A stretch of DNA of 64,000 nucleotides, taken from Emticicia aquatica (lineage in GTDB: Bacteria > Bacteroidota > Bacteroidia > Cytophagales > Spirosomataceae). Below are positions 38,860 to 48,300 of this stretch, in pieces. The stretch covers positions 30,405 through 94,404 of the forward strand of contig NZ_CAKLPY010000006.1 of NCBI RefSeq assembly GCF_923079645.1. The letters run 5' to 3'. A program made the position numbers and the translations under genes. The notes under the pieces are model-generated. The model searched no databases, was not told the origin of the DNA, and saw only the letters and a program-made list of their open reading frames with translations. How positions within the stretch are numbered: the first letter of the stretch is position 1; each line of letters starts with the position of its first letter.

Positions 38860-39097
38860 TAATCAATAACCTTGTGGCTAATCAAGTGTATATGTCTTTC
38901 GAAAAATTGGGCTGCAAGGATGTAGTTAAAGTTATCAAAGATTATACTTTACAGGCTGTTGTTGAAGCCCCTTTTGCAAAAAAATAATGGAATTTCATTT
39001 AAGAATGGCATCATTGAGGTAATAGGTAGATTGCAAAAAAACATCCTTCTGGCCAAGGATTTATTGGGATTGCATATAGAATCCTAAAAGAAGATTA
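38860..39097 (+). pseudogene. Decayed glycoside-hydrolase-16-like gene fragment
   Basis: Three frames in succession encode MSFEKLGCKDVVKVIKDYTL, then (after a stop) NGISFKNGIIEVIGRLQKNI, then (shifted) QGFIGIAYRILKEDYK. Joined, they follow the layout of the protein at 29626 (LNDFENGTIEVKMYSQIQ, then GFIGLYFRIQEDDS). The signal peptide and the C-terminal half are missing. A terminator hairpin follows at 39102-39136. The remaining part of the 38755-39205 gap is AT-rich operator DNA for the hip operon. Confidence 0.6.
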
Positions 39098-39101
39098 TAA
39101 A

Positions 39102-39136
39102 TAAATAAGGCTGCCCTCACCGAGCAGCCTTATTTA
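39102..39136. terminator. GC-rich stem-loop terminator
   Basis: The 13-nt arms at 39102-39114 and 39124-39136 are exact reverse complements (core AAGGCTGC/GCAGCCTT) around a 9-nt loop, with a T-rich flank. It lies between the decayed plus-strand fragment and the convergent oxidoreductase gene. Confidence 0.75.
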
Positions 39137-39205
39137 TTACTTTTTGTATTGATAATCAATTGTCATACTGAAATTTTTTCTAGTAGCCGTATATTTGTGA
39201 ATGAA

Positions 39206-40606
39206 CTACTTTAGTTTCAAGTTTACAGGATCCCAATGTACAATTTTTTTACTAAAATAACTGTCGTTACAAGCCAATGCTGGAGCTGCTGCTCTAAAAC
39301 CGAATTCAGCATCTTCTATTACTTTTTTACCCGTTCTTATCGAATCAAAGAAATTAGTAAAATGGTCTAAATGGTCATCATAACCAGCAGGAACTTTAAA
39401 TATTATATCTTCTTTTGTCTTTCTTTTTCTTTGTTCTGGCGTCCATTTTGCATCATATTCTTTCTGCATTTCATCTTGCATACTTTTCGAGAAAGTAAAC
39501 AATGAATCATATCCACCAAAACCTGGAGCTTCGGGCATAAGGCTATGTTTAACAGTAATATTATTACCGATAACATCGATAATTCCTTCTGAACCTACTA
39601 AACGAATTACTTCTTGTCCGCCTGTTCCACTGATGAAATTCACCTGTAAAGTCAATTGGTAAGCTGAGTGTTCGGGGCTGTCGGGATATTGCATCACACC
39701 TGACATTACATCAGGTAAATTACGGCCGTCTTTCCAATAACTTAATTGACCTGTACTATAAATACTTTCAGGCCCTTTTGAGTTTGTAATAAAATGAGAA
39801 CCACTAAGCAAATGAATAAATAAATCGCCTGCAACGCCAGTTCCAACTTCTTTAAATGCTCTCCACCAAAAGAATTTTTTGGCATCAAAAGCCATTTTTT
39901 CGGTAACTTCGATAAACTTATCCCAGTTGGTTGTCATGGCATCGGCATCTTTCGGAATTGTGTATTCCCATGAACCTATCGAACTTTGACGGTCATATAC
40001 CGCATTTACCATATTGAGTTTTCCGATTTCACCAGCCGCCAACAATTCTTTTGCTTTGGCATAACCTATACTACTAACCCTTTGGCTACCTACTTGCAAC
40101 ACTTTACCCGATTTTTTGGCAGCAGCCATTACAGGATAACCTTCGTTGATTTTATAAACCATCGGTTTTTCACAGTAAACATGCTTGCCTTTCGCTAGTG
40201 CATCAAGCGTAATGCGGGCATGCCAAACATCCGTTGTACATATCAAAACCGCATCAATATCTTTTCTATCTAAAATATCCTTGTAATTATTGGTCGTAAA
40301 TAGGTCGTTGCCATATTTTTCTTTGGCGTTGTCTATTCGGCCTGTGTATAAATCACAAATTCCTGCTAATTCTACACCTGGCACTTTGAGGGCAGTATTC
40401 AAATCAAAATGCCCTTGAACTCCGTAACCAATTACACCAATTCTTATTTTGTCGTTTGCTGTAATTTTTCTGTCATATTGCAAAATTCGCTCTTCTGCTT
40501 TTGCTTGATTTGCAAGAGAAGCAAACGGTGATGATGCTGCCACCAAACTTGTAGCACCTATTTGTTGCAAGAATTTCCTTCTTGAGTTTGAATTATCGTT
40601 TTTCAT
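39206..40606 (-). CDS. Tat-exported Gfo/Idh/MocA oxidoreductase, copy 2
   Basis: This 466-residue protein is aligned end to end with copy 1 at 23358; by eye roughly nine in ten residues agree. The twin-arginine signal (SRRKFLQQIG), Rossmann motif GVIGYGVQG, EKP motif (YCEKPMVYKI) and WWRAFKEVGTGVAGDL are all kept. Differences cluster in the middle (VIDVIGNNITVKH versus VIQVQGNNITLKH) and at the C terminus. Both copies look intact, so they may differ in substrate or timing rather than one being dead. It is the last gene of the second isomerase/PD40/oxidoreductase operon. Confidence 0.88.
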   Translation of the reverse strand: MKNDNSNSRRKFLQQIGATSLVAASSPFASLANQAKAEERILQYDRKITANDKIRIGVIGYGVQGHFDLNTALKVPGVELAGICDLYTGRIDNAKEKYGNDLFTTNNYKDILDRKDIDAVLICTTDVWHARITLDALAKGKHVYCEKPMVYKINEGYPVMAAAKKSGKVLQVGSQRVSSIGYAKAKELLAAGEIGKLNMVNAVYDRQSSIGSWEYTIPKDADAMTTNWDKFIEVTEKMAFDAKKFFWWRAFKEVGTGVAGDLFIHLLSGSHFITNSKGPESIYSTGQLSYWKDGRNLPDVMSGVMQYPDSPEHSAYQLTLQVNFISGTGGQEVIRLVGSEGIIDVIGNNITVKHSLMPEAPGFGGYDSLFTFSKSMQDEMQKEYDAKWTPEQRKRKTKEDIIFKVPAGYDDHLDHFTNFFDSIRTGKKVIEDAEFGFRAAAPALACNDSYFSKKIVHWDPVNLKLK

Positions 40607-40704
40607 TTTTATTGAGTTTTAAAATGGTACACAAATTACACAGTTTTTCTTGGTTCAGAAAGCCAAAACTTTAATTTCCAATTTGTGTCAAAATGTGCTA
40701 ATTT

Positions 40705-42009
40705 CTACTTTATTGAATAACTCACAAATGCCACTTTCTTGCTATCAGCACTCCATGAAGGAACATTAATTGTCCCTTGTCCACCAAAAAAAACAGGGGT
40801 TAGATCACGAATTTCTTTGGTTTTTACATCCATTAAGCGAAGTTTTACTTGTTTCCCAAATAAATGTGCTTGTTTTTCATCGGATTGGTAAGAAATATAA
40901 ACAATCCATTTACCATCAGGCGATGGATGAGCAAACCAATTTGAGTTTTCGTCGAATGTCAATTGTTCGGGATTTGAACCATCCGCATTCATCCGCCAAA
41001 TTTGCATATGCCCTGTTCGATATGAATTAAAGTAAATATGCTTTCCATCAGGCGAATAATCGGGTCCATCGTCTAAGCCTTCCGTTTCAGTCAATCGCTT
41101 TTCTATACCTCCTTCAACCCCAACTGTATAAATATCATAGTTCCCATTTCGTTCTCCACAATAAGCCAAAGTTTTACCATCAGCACTCCAACCATGCCAA
41201 AACGACATCACTTCTGAAGTAATTCTTCGTGGCTCTCCACCTGAAATCGGCAATACATAAATAGCTGATTTATAGCGTTTTAGCGATGGGTCATTTTTAT
41301 CTACATTACTAATTGCCAACCATTTTTTATCTGGAGAAATACCATGGTCATTGTTATTATTTATAGCAAAGCCAGTATTCAACAAATTCATTTTTTTGGT
41401 AGCTACATCAATCGTATAGAGTTTTCCGTAGCTATTCAAAATCAAATAATTATCTGGATGCCAATTTGGGGCTTCAAAATGTTTGTTGGTTGCTAATACA
41501 GTTTCTATTCGACCAGTCACAATATCAACCGTTTGGATGTAACTTGTAGTATCAGTCTTCGGCTTTTCGGGCTTGTATTGATGGTTAGATTGGCCAATTA
41601 ATTTCCATTGGCCTTTAATTTTTTCTAACATTCTAACTTCATGAGAAAGCGTTTCTTTTCCATCTTTTCCTATCGAAACTTCATCGTGAACTACCCAAGC
41701 AGACGTATTTCCAATACTCATTTTATAATTTGAATGTATCGAAAAGCCACCGCCATTCATCATGCTAGCAGGGGCATTTGCAATTCGGTCTGATGCAAAA
41801 TCTAACGCTCTTCCATCAGTTGTAGAAATTAACACACGTCCGTTTGGTTTCACTTCCCAGCATGCTGCATGTCCTTTGGCATCACCCATACGCCATGTAG
41901 CCCCTTCTTTTTCTAACAATTGAATTATTGCTAGTGAATCTTTGGCTGTTTGACCATAAGTATATCCAAGTACAAGCATTTGGCATATTATCAATAGGAA
42001 TCTTTGCAT
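40705..42009 (-). CDS. Exported SnoaL-like + PD40 protein, copy 2
   Basis: The 434-residue paralogue of the protein at 24789 is nearly identical through the SnoaL-like domain ([20 protein letters not shown]) and the TolB-type propeller ([20 protein letters not shown]). The signal peptide ([20 protein letters not shown]) differs more than the mature protein. This copy has no upstream in-frame extension, which fixes the start of both proteins. It lies 45 nt downstream of the isomerase and about 100 nt upstream of the oxidoreductase. Function unknown. Confidence 0.85.
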   Translation of the reverse strand: MQRFLLIICQMLVLGYTYGQTAKDSLAIIQLLEKEGATWRMGDAKGHAACWEVKPNGRVLISTTDGRALDFASDRIANAPASMMNGGGFSIHSNYKMSIGNTSAWVVHDEVSIGKDGKETLSHEVRMLEKIKGQWKLIGQSNHQYKPEKPKTDTTSYIQTVDIVTGRIETVLATNKHFEAPNWHPDNYLILNSYGKLYTIDVATKKMNLLNTGFAINNNNDHGISPDKKWLAISNVDKNDPSLKRYKSAIYVLPISGGEPRRITSEVMSFWHGWSADGKTLAYCGERNGNYDIYTVGVEGGIEKRLTETEGLDDGPDYSPDGKHIYFNSYRTGHMQIWRMNADGSNPEQLTFDENSNWFAHPSPDGKWIVYISYQSDEKQAHLFGKQVKLRLMDVKTKEIRDLTPVFFGGQGTINVPSWSADSKKVAFVSYSIK

Positions 42010-42053
42010 GATATTTTTATTTGATATTGAATGAAATCAAAGTTAAGTTTGGC

Positions 42054-42923
42054 TTAATTGAAGCCAAACTTAACTAAACCTGCTTTGCTTATTTTAAGGG
42101 CATCCAATGGTTGTAGGCCGTCAAAAGTTTGGTCTTGTTCAACGATATAATATTTCATTCCAGAAAGTTTTTTATTATCTAAAATTCTTTTGAAATCTAT
42201 TTTTCCTTGTCCAACTGGTGCAAATCGCTCTTGTGAATCCATGTCTTTTACATGCCAAATTTTAAAACGACCTGGGTATTTTTGGAAGTATGCCACTGGG
42301 TCAGCACCTGCTTTAGTTACCCAATATAAATCCATCTGAAAATTTACATATTTAGGGTCGAGATTTTCGAGCAAATAATCTATTGGTACAATACCATCTT
42401 TATTTGCTTGAAACTCAAAATCGTGGTTATGATAAAGAAATTCTAAACCAGCAGCTTTTGCTTTCTTAGCAATCGTATTAAGTATCTCAGCAAGTTTCTC
42501 AACGCCACCTTCCATACCTAATTTTCTTGTTTTTGGGTCAAATTTAAACATCCCCATTGGCGGAACTGGAGCAATAAAATATTTAAAACCCGCAGCTTTT
42601 ACGTCAGCTATTAATTTATCAGCATTGTCAAGAGTCATTGAACCCATGTGAACCGAAATAGGTGTTAGCCCTAAACTCTTTAAATAGGATTTTAATTCGT
42701 CTGGCGTCATTCCATAAAATTTACCATCCTTATAATCTACTGCTTCTATATATTTATAACCTAAGTCTGCTACTTGCTTAAGTGTATTCTTAGCATCTTT
42801 GCCCATTTCGTTACGGACGGTGTAGAGTGTCATTCCTCCCCATTTTTTTTGAGAAAAAACAGTCAAGCTCATTGACATCAAGATAGTTAGACTTAGAAGT
42901 CTAAAAAAACGTGCATTTTTCAT
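42054..42923 (-). CDS. Exported TIM-barrel sugar isomerase/epimerase, copy 2
   Basis: This 289-residue protein is colinear with copy 1 at 26273 with no gaps by eye. The metal-site strands LEFLYHNHDFEF, VNFQMDLYWVTKAG, FKIWHVKDMD and YYIVEQDQTFD are unchanged; differences are conservative. It heads the second operon and is divergent from the second NUDIX-type regulator at 43117. Confidence 0.88.
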   Translation of the reverse strand: MKNARFFRLLSLTILMSMSLTVFSQKKWGGMTLYTVRNEMGKDAKNTLKQVADLGYKYIEAVDYKDGKFYGMTPDELKSYLKSLGLTPISVHMGSMTLDNADKLIADVKAAGFKYFIAPVPPMGMFKFDPKTRKLGMEGGVEKLAEILNTIAKKAKAAGLEFLYHNHDFEFQANKDGIVPIDYLLENLDPKYVNFQMDLYWVTKAGADPVAYFQKYPGRFKIWHVKDMDSQERFAPVGQGKIDFKRILDNKKLSGMKYYIVEQDQTFDGLQPLDALKISKAGLVKFGFN

Positions 42924-42995
42924 TTGATAAAAGTTTAAAATGGTAATTATTTATGAGTAAAATCTTAATTATAAGACAAAAATAGAAAATTATAT

Positions 42996-43022
42996 TTATT
43001 ATCTAAAAAAAAGACAATAAAT
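42996..43022. promoter_or_regulatory. 27-bp inverted-repeat operator candidate, locus 2
   Basis: TTTATTATCT, seven A residues, then AGACAATAAA: same arms and same spacing as the site at 27312-27338, in the same divergent gap of the duplicate locus. Most other intergenic sequence has diverged, so conservation of this block suggests function. Confidence 0.6.
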
Positions 43023-43116
43023 TTGTTTTTATTTTTTCACAAAATAATCATATTTACTAAATCTTAAAATTATAGCATTGACCTGACCTCTGTGCTTTGA
43101 GAAAATTTCTGAAATA

Positions 43117-43830
43117 ATGAGAGAATTTGGTACAGAAAATTATATTTCAAACCTTTCTATTGACTGTGTGATATTTGGATATGAAGAAAAAGAACTAAAG
43201 GTTTTGATTTCCAAATCAAGGTTTGGAACGGGTATTTGGAATTTACCAGGCGGATATATCAAGAAAAATGAAGGAATTGATAACGCAGCAAGCCGAATCT
43301 TAAAAGAACGAACAAGTCTTGAAAATATCTATTTAGAGCAATTTAGGGTTTTTGGAGATGAAAACAGAATAGTTGATAGCAAATTTAGAAATTTGCTCAT
43401 GGTTGAACTTAGTCGCAAGTACAATGTTACGGATGCAGAATGGATAACCAGCAGATTTATTTCAATTGGCTTTTATGCCTTGGTTGAAATAAGTAAAGTC
43501 ACGCCTCAAATCGGAGAACTTGACGATTATCTTGAATGGAGAAATATCAAAGATATTCCAGAGATGATTCATGACCACAACGAAATTCTGAATTATGCTC
43601 TCGAAACTCTTCGACAAAATCTTGACCAAAAACTAATTGGTTTCAATCTTTTGCCAGAAACTTTCACAATGCGAGAAGTTCAAGAATTATACGAAGCGAT
43701 ATATGACAAACAATTTGCGATGAATAATTTTCAGAAAAAAATCTTAGAATTGAAAGTTCTCGAACGCCTCGAAAAGAAGTTTACAGGAGCTCAAAACAAA
43801 GCTCCTTATTTATATAGATTTAAAAAATAA
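43117..43830 (+). CDS. NUDIX-domain transcriptional regulator, copy 2
   Basis: The 237-residue paralogue of the regulator at 27445 has the same N-terminal NUDIX fold (GIWNLPGGYIKKNEGIDNAA) with a degenerate NUDIX box (RILKER in place of REuxEE) and the same C-terminal winged helix (LPETFTMREVQELYEAIYDK; ending FTGAQNKAPYLYRFKK). It diverges from copy 1 more than the enzymes do in the stretch after FRVFG, a likely ligand-contact region, so the two regulators may answer different inducers while reading similar sites. Confidence 0.88.
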   Translation: MREFGTENYISNLSIDCVIFGYEEKELKVLISKSRFGTGIWNLPGGYIKKNEGIDNAASRILKERTSLENIYLEQFRVFGDENRIVDSKFRNLLMVELSRKYNVTDAEWITSRFISIGFYALVEISKVTPQIGELDDYLEWRNIKDIPEMIHDHNEILNYALETLRQNLDQKLIGFNLLPETFTMREVQELYEAIYDKQFAMNNFQKKILELKVLERLEKKFTGAQNKAPYLYRFKK

Positions 43831-43890
43831 ATGCCGCACAAAATCTCACAAATGATATAAAGAAAAATTTCCAAGAATTAGCTTGAAGTA

Positions 43891-43939
43891 TGTTTGAAAT
43901 ATTCAACATTAATAATATATTTGTTGAATATTTCAAACA
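43891..43939. promoter_or_regulatory. 18-bp-arm inverted repeat upstream of parA (parS/operator candidate)
   Basis: TGTTTGAAATATTCAACA (43891-43908) and its exact reverse complement (43922-43939) are separated by 13 AT-rich nt, ending 9 nt before the parA start. Each arm is itself a near-palindrome (TTGAAATATTCAA). Its TGTTT...AACA ends recall chromosomal parS. It could be a centromere site or an operator for the ParA N-terminal DNA-binding domain. Confidence 0.6.
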
Positions 43940-43948
43940 AAAAAAAGA

Positions 43949-44908
43949 ATGCTCACCCAAGAAACTCTACTAAAATTCTTAAAACGCCGCTCAGCTATAT
44001 CAGTTGCAACCCTCGAACGAGAAGCTGGTTTACCAAAAAACACCTTATCTGGAGTTTTGAGCGGTACCCGAAATCTAAGCGAAAAGCATCTTACTGCATT
44101 ATTTCCAATCGTTACTCAATACGGATTCAGTAATGAAGCATTCGAGAAAGCTCGTGTCATATCAATCATCAATCACAAAGGCGGTGTCGGAAAAACCACT
44201 ACAACAGCTTATTTGGGCGAAGCATTAGCCAATAAAGGCTTCAAAGTATTGCTGATTGATATTGACCCACAAGGCAGTCTCAGCGAAGTGCTCAATATTA
44301 GAGTTGGCCAAACCCAAGTTTTCCACTCTTTATTAAACCTCGAAGTGCCTTTGGCTATTCAGCCAGTACAAGAAAACTTAGACATTGCTCCTAGTGATAT
44401 TGAACTTAGTTCTGCCGAAAAAGAATTGAGCAACAAAATCGGTGGTGAACTACGATTGAAGGTAGCCATCAGTAAAATTTCTAAAAACTACGATTTTATT
44501 CTGATTGACTGCCCGCCCTCTCTCAATATTCTGACAGTCACAGCCATGCAAGCCTCTAATAGCTGCCTTATCACAACTCTACCTGAACAATTAGCCTATA
44601 AAGGCCTAGTTGTGCTTCTTGAGCGTATTGCCGAAGTCAGAGCTTTACTCAATCCTTCCCTCGAATTAGATGGAATTGTGTTCACAATGGTAAAAGGTAA
44701 TAGTATTCATCGAGAATATAAAGAACTTATTCGTCAGCAATTCTCTAACCTTAAAGTTTTTGATACTGAAATTAAACACCTTATTGATTTCCAGAAAGCC
44801 ATGATTGACCACCTTACAATCAGTGCTTTTAATAAAAATTCGGAAGCAGCCACTTCATACGAAAATTTGGGAGAAGAATATTTATTATCATTAGACAAAC
44901 GTAGCTAA
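43949..44908 (+). CDS. parA: ParA-family partition ATPase with N-terminal HTH
   Basis: The 319-residue protein has a helix-turn-helix-like region (about 1-60; ATLEREAGLPKNTLSGVLSG) and a deviant Walker A ATPase (INHKGGVGKTTTT, 74-86; VLLIDIDPQGSLSEVL; FILIDCPPSLNIL). An N-terminal DNA-binding domain marks type Ia-like plasmid ParA proteins, which repress their own operon and move plasmid copies. It is followed 18 nt later by parB and preceded by a large inverted repeat, a full partition cassette next to the replication genes. Confidence 0.93.
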   Translation: MLTQETLLKFLKRRSAISVATLEREAGLPKNTLSGVLSGTRNLSEKHLTALFPIVTQYGFSNEAFEKARVISIINHKGGVGKTTTTAYLGEALANKGFKVLLIDIDPQGSLSEVLNIRVGQTQVFHSLLNLEVPLAIQPVQENLDIAPSDIELSSAEKELSNKIGGELRLKVAISKISKNYDFILIDCPPSLNILTVTAMQASNSCLITTLPEQLAYKGLVVLLERIAEVRALLNPSLELDGIVFTMVKGNSIHREYKELIRQQFSNLKVFDTEIKHLIDFQKAMIDHLTISAFNKNSEAATSYENLGEEYLLSLDKRS

Positions 44909-44926
44909 GCTCTAAAATCAACACAA

Positions 44927-45985
44927 ATGGCAAAGAAAACATTGGCCGAAAAAATGGCCGAAAATAGCAGGTCAGTAGTCGAAGCTCTTAAAACCAATAC
45001 CATTGGTAGTTTTAGTTCTACTGAAAATATCAAGAAAAATATTGTAGTTTTTGATGAACTAAAAGACCTTATTCCCCCTTTGCTCGAAACTGAGTTTTTG
45101 GCATTAAAAGACAATCTTCAAAAACATGGTTGCAAAGACCCTCTCAAGGTTTGGCAAACGACCAATCAAGCAATTAACATATCAGAAAACCCCGATGATA
45201 TTGTGTACGTATTGATTGATGGTCACAACCGTTTTCAATTATGTAATGAGTTACACATTCCATTCAATATTCAAATTGATAATTTTGAGTCAATTACTGA
45301 GGTACGGAATTTTATGATTGACTTTCAATTAAGTCGTCGTAATATTACGCCACAACAAGCCTCATATCTACGAGGCTTAAGATACAATACAGAGAAAAAA
45401 CTCGTCACGAATAACCTTTTTCAAAATAAAGAATCTGATGTGATTTCCCCAGATGGGCAAAATGTCCATTTGGATAATTCAGCCATTTCTAGTAACGAAA
45501 ATTCAAATGAAATAATCGAGCAATCTAGTGCAATTCTCCCAAATGGGCAAAATGTCCATTTGGATAATTCAGCAAAAAAAACCACTGCTCAGGAGCTTGG
45601 CGAATATTTCAATGTAGATGAGAAAACCATCCGTCGTGATGCAGATTTCGCTCGTGGACTCGAGAAATTATCTCCAGCGGTTCGTAAAGAAATTTTAGCT
45701 GGTCAAGTAAAAGTTGAAAAATCGAAAATTCAGAAAATAGGCAAAGCCAAAGACTTAAATGAGCCAATTAACTCTTTAGACGAAATAGAAGAAATCTATC
45801 AAAAACTTACGGTTGAAGGAAGCAATCAAAATATTTCAAAATCAAGTCACAAAAACGATAAATTGATTCATGAAAGATATTTAAAACTCACAGATACGCT
45901 AAATAAAGCTTACGAATCGAAATCTGCTAAAGAAATCAACGCTTTAAAAACGGCATTCAGTAAATTTTTAGAAGCTTTAAACTGA
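44927..45985 (+). CDS. parB: ParB/RepB/Spo0J-family partition protein
   Basis: The 352-residue protein has an N-terminal ParB nuclease-like domain (about 35-150; FLALKDNLQKHGCKDPLKVW, VYVLIDGHNRFQLCNELHIP, DFQLSRRNITPQQASYLRGL), a helix-turn-helix region (about 215-245; TAQELGEYFNVDEKTIRRDA) and a C-terminal charged helix. A 31-bp DNA segment occurs twice, 90 bp apart (45453-45483, 45543-45573), so GQNVHLDNSA appears twice in the linker. It binds centromere sites and stimulates ParA. A hairpin terminator follows. Confidence 0.9.
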   Translation: MAKKTLAEKMAENSRSVVEALKTNTIGSFSSTENIKKNIVVFDELKDLIPPLLETEFLALKDNLQKHGCKDPLKVWQTTNQAINISENPDDIVYVLIDGHNRFQLCNELHIPFNIQIDNFESITEVRNFMIDFQLSRRNITPQQASYLRGLRYNTEKKLVTNNLFQNKESDVISPDGQNVHLDNSAISSNENSNEIIEQSSAILPNGQNVHLDNSAKKTTAQELGEYFNVDEKTIRRDADFARGLEKLSPAVRKEILAGQVKVEKSKIQKIGKAKDLNEPINSLDEIEEIYQKLTVEGSNQNISKSSHKNDKLIHERYLKLTDTLNKAYESKSAKEINALKTAFSKFLEALN

Positions 45986-45997
45986 AACCAGATTATA

Positions 45998-46037
45998 AAA
46001 ACGCTCAAAAGTCTGTCTGTCGGCTTTTGAGCGTTTT
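45998..46037 (+). terminator. Terminator after parB
   Basis: Two 14-nt arms (AAAACGCTCAAAAG at 45998-46011 and its reverse complement at 46024-46037) form a strong stem with a 12-nt loop, 12 nt past the parB stop, followed by AT-rich sequence. Confidence 0.85.
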
Positions 46038-46216
46038 ATATTCGTTAAAACTACTTTCGATTTATTCTCTCACAACAAAATGTCCCAAAATACCCTTCTT
46101 TCTTAATATACTACCCTTCGTTTATTCTTCAAGAGCTATTTTTTTAGCGTATTTAATAAACATATAAATTATTAAAAAATACGTAATTAATTCACTATAA
46201 ACATTTTACATATTAT

Positions 46217-46857
46217 AAAACTACTTTTATGGTGTGTCGGCTATCTTTCTTTTCTTTGTTGTTAAGCATTAGAAAAAGTAATTACGTATGATTTTGTAAA
46301 AACTACTTTTATGGTGTCTCCCGTCTCAAAAAAAACTTTTAAAAATCAATAAATCTTTCACAAAAACTACTTTTATGGTGTGGTTTTGTCTTTTTTGGTT
46401 ATTTAAAAAAATCTTTTATTTCAGACACTTTTATAAAAACTACTTTTATGGTGTGGTAAAATAATATAACTCGCCGATATATTTTATCTTGATTTTTAAT
46501 TTTTTGGAAAACATTTATGAGGATAATTTTGACTTCTCATATAAAACTAATCATTTTAGTATTTTACAACTGTTTTGTTTTACTTTTTTAACTTTTAAAT
46601 ACTTTAATACTTTCAGGGTTCGCAACTAACTGATAATCAATGTGTTATAAGCAGTAAAACTACTTCTATGGTGCTTAAAACTACTTCTATGGTGTCAAAA
46701 ACTACTTCTATGGTGCTTAAAACTACTTCTATGGTGTTTAAAAACTACTTCTATGGTGCTTAAAACTACTTTTAAAAAATAAAAGTAGTTTTTGTTTTTA
46801 AATTCATACTATTCTTCTATTTTTGTAAAACTACTTCTATTATACATGAGTAGTTTT
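46217..46857. other. Iteron-type plasmid replication origin
   Basis: The motif AAAACTACTTTTATGGTGT occurs at 46217, 46299, 46363 and 46436 (spaced 64-82 bp). A C-variant, AAAACTACTTCTATGGTG, occurs at 46656, 46677, 46698, 46719 and 46741, spaced 21-22 bp (two helical turns), followed by a partial copy at 46762. Between the groups lies very AT-rich DNA suited to melting. Inverted half-iterons occur just before rep: AAAACTACTTTT with its complement (46762-46773/46781-46792), and AAAACTACT/AGTAGTTTT (46827-46835/46849-46857), the usual autoregulatory operator form. This explains the whole 45986-46864 gap; no gene is seen in it. Confidence 0.88.
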
Positions 46858-46864
46858 TTAATAC

Positions 46865-48280
46865 ATGAACCAACCAGAAACTTCTAAACGAGAGCAAGCT
46901 TTAGTGGCTATATCGAAAGACCCTTTTAGAGTGATAAAAGGGAATCCATTGATTGAAGCCAAGTTTGAGCTAACGCCAATACAAACAAAACTATTTTTAT
47001 TTCTACTTGCCAAGCTTGATACAACTAAAAACAGTTTTGAGCCGATGATTGTAGTAGTCAAAGATTTTCAAAAATTTATTGGCTCAAAAGGCGATAGCCT
47101 TTATCACCATCTCAAAAAAGAAGTTGAGAAAATGATTGGGAAACGAGTCTATTATAAAGATGATGGCGTTGAGTTAAATTCTAGTCTTATTAGTGGCTAC
47201 ATGTATTTAGAGAATGAAGGTGCTTTCTTAGTCGAGTTTCCAAGTTTATTAAAACCATTCTTGCTTCAGCTCAAAGAAAACTTTACGGTAATTGACATCC
47301 GTAATATCCTTGGCCTCGATAGTTCGTATGCCATGCGATTTTATGAAATTTGCAAAGAAAAAGAACGTTTCAAAACTTTTGAATATACTGTTGAGCATCT
47401 AAAAGAAATGTTTTCGATAGAAAACAAATACAAAAACTATTTTGATTTTAAAGTAAAGGTAATTGTTCAGGCTCGTAACGAGCTCAAAGAAAATTCGGAG
47501 CTTTATTTTGACTTTGACGAAATAAAACAAGGAAAAAAGGTTGTATCACTGCGTTTTACAGTAATCAAAAACAAAAAAAATCTCCAACATATTGATGATA
47601 CTTCTCTTTTTGGTACAACTAATGCCACTGAAATTTTGATTAATGAAGTTTTTGAACTTGTCAAGAATCACGGTATAAACCTACGAACAGTTCAGATTTG
47701 GTTTGAGAAGTATCCATTTGTTCAAATTAAACAAGGAGTCGATTATACATTAAATGAAAATAAAAAGGGTAGGGTAAATGATGTTGCTAGTTATTTGCAA
47801 AAAATGGTTGCAACATCAGATTTAGTGCCACAGGTTGAAAAACAGAAGCAAGAACAAATAAAGAAACGTCAGCAAAAAAAGATTGAGATTGAGATTGATA
47901 CCAAAACCCAGCTAGCCGACCAAGAACAGGAAAAAGGTAAACTCAAAACTGCGTATTTTGATCAGAAAAAACAATTAGCCATTGACCTTCTAAAAGCCAA
48001 TTCAGAAATTTATCTCAACCTTATGAATCAACTAACGCTTGAAAGCAAAGGTGATAAGCCTAATTTATTGGCAGAATTGGCGTACAAAAATTACAGGCAA
48101 AATACGCCATTTATAACAAATAGTCTTGATGAATTTTTGTTTAATTTTAATCAAGAAGGCATTTTTCAGAGTTATATTTTCGAACAAATGACTATTATTT
48201 TTCCTGATTTTCAGCGTCTAAAATCTTTGTTTTTACCCCAAATACTTGCATTAGGGATGAAAGAAGTTGAGTTGTTTTAA
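46865..48280 (+). CDS. Rep_3-family replication initiator (long form)
   Basis: The 471-residue protein's N-terminal half has the two winged-helix domains of Rep_3/RepB initiators (about 20-120, FELTPIQTKLFLFLLAKLDT; about 130-240, LGLDSSYAMRFYEICKEKER, KVKVIVQARNELKE, RFTVIKNKKN). It would bind the iterons immediately upstream and open the origin. The C-terminal 200 residues add a lysine/glutamine-rich coiled-coil stretch (KQKQEQIKKRQQKK, about 335-375) and an unrecognised helical tail. The start at 46865 lies 7 nt past an inverted half-iteron, suggesting self-repression. Confidence 0.88.
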   Translation: MNQPETSKREQALVAISKDPFRVIKGNPLIEAKFELTPIQTKLFLFLLAKLDTTKNSFEPMIVVVKDFQKFIGSKGDSLYHHLKKEVEKMIGKRVYYKDDGVELNSSLISGYMYLENEGAFLVEFPSLLKPFLLQLKENFTVIDIRNILGLDSSYAMRFYEICKEKERFKTFEYTVEHLKEMFSIENKYKNYFDFKVKVIVQARNELKENSELYFDFDEIKQGKKVVSLRFTVIKNKKNLQHIDDTSLFGTTNATEILINEVFELVKNHGINLRTVQIWFEKYPFVQIKQGVDYTLNENKKGRVNDVASYLQKMVATSDLVPQVEKQKQEQIKKRQQKKIEIEIDTKTQLADQEQEKGKLKTAYFDQKKQLAIDLLKANSEIYLNLMNQLTLESKGDKPNLLAELAYKNYRQNTPFITNSLDEFLFNFNQEGIFQSYIFEQMTIIFPDFQRLKSLFLPQILALGMKEVELF

Positions 48281-48300
48281 ATTGAATGACATCAAAAAAG

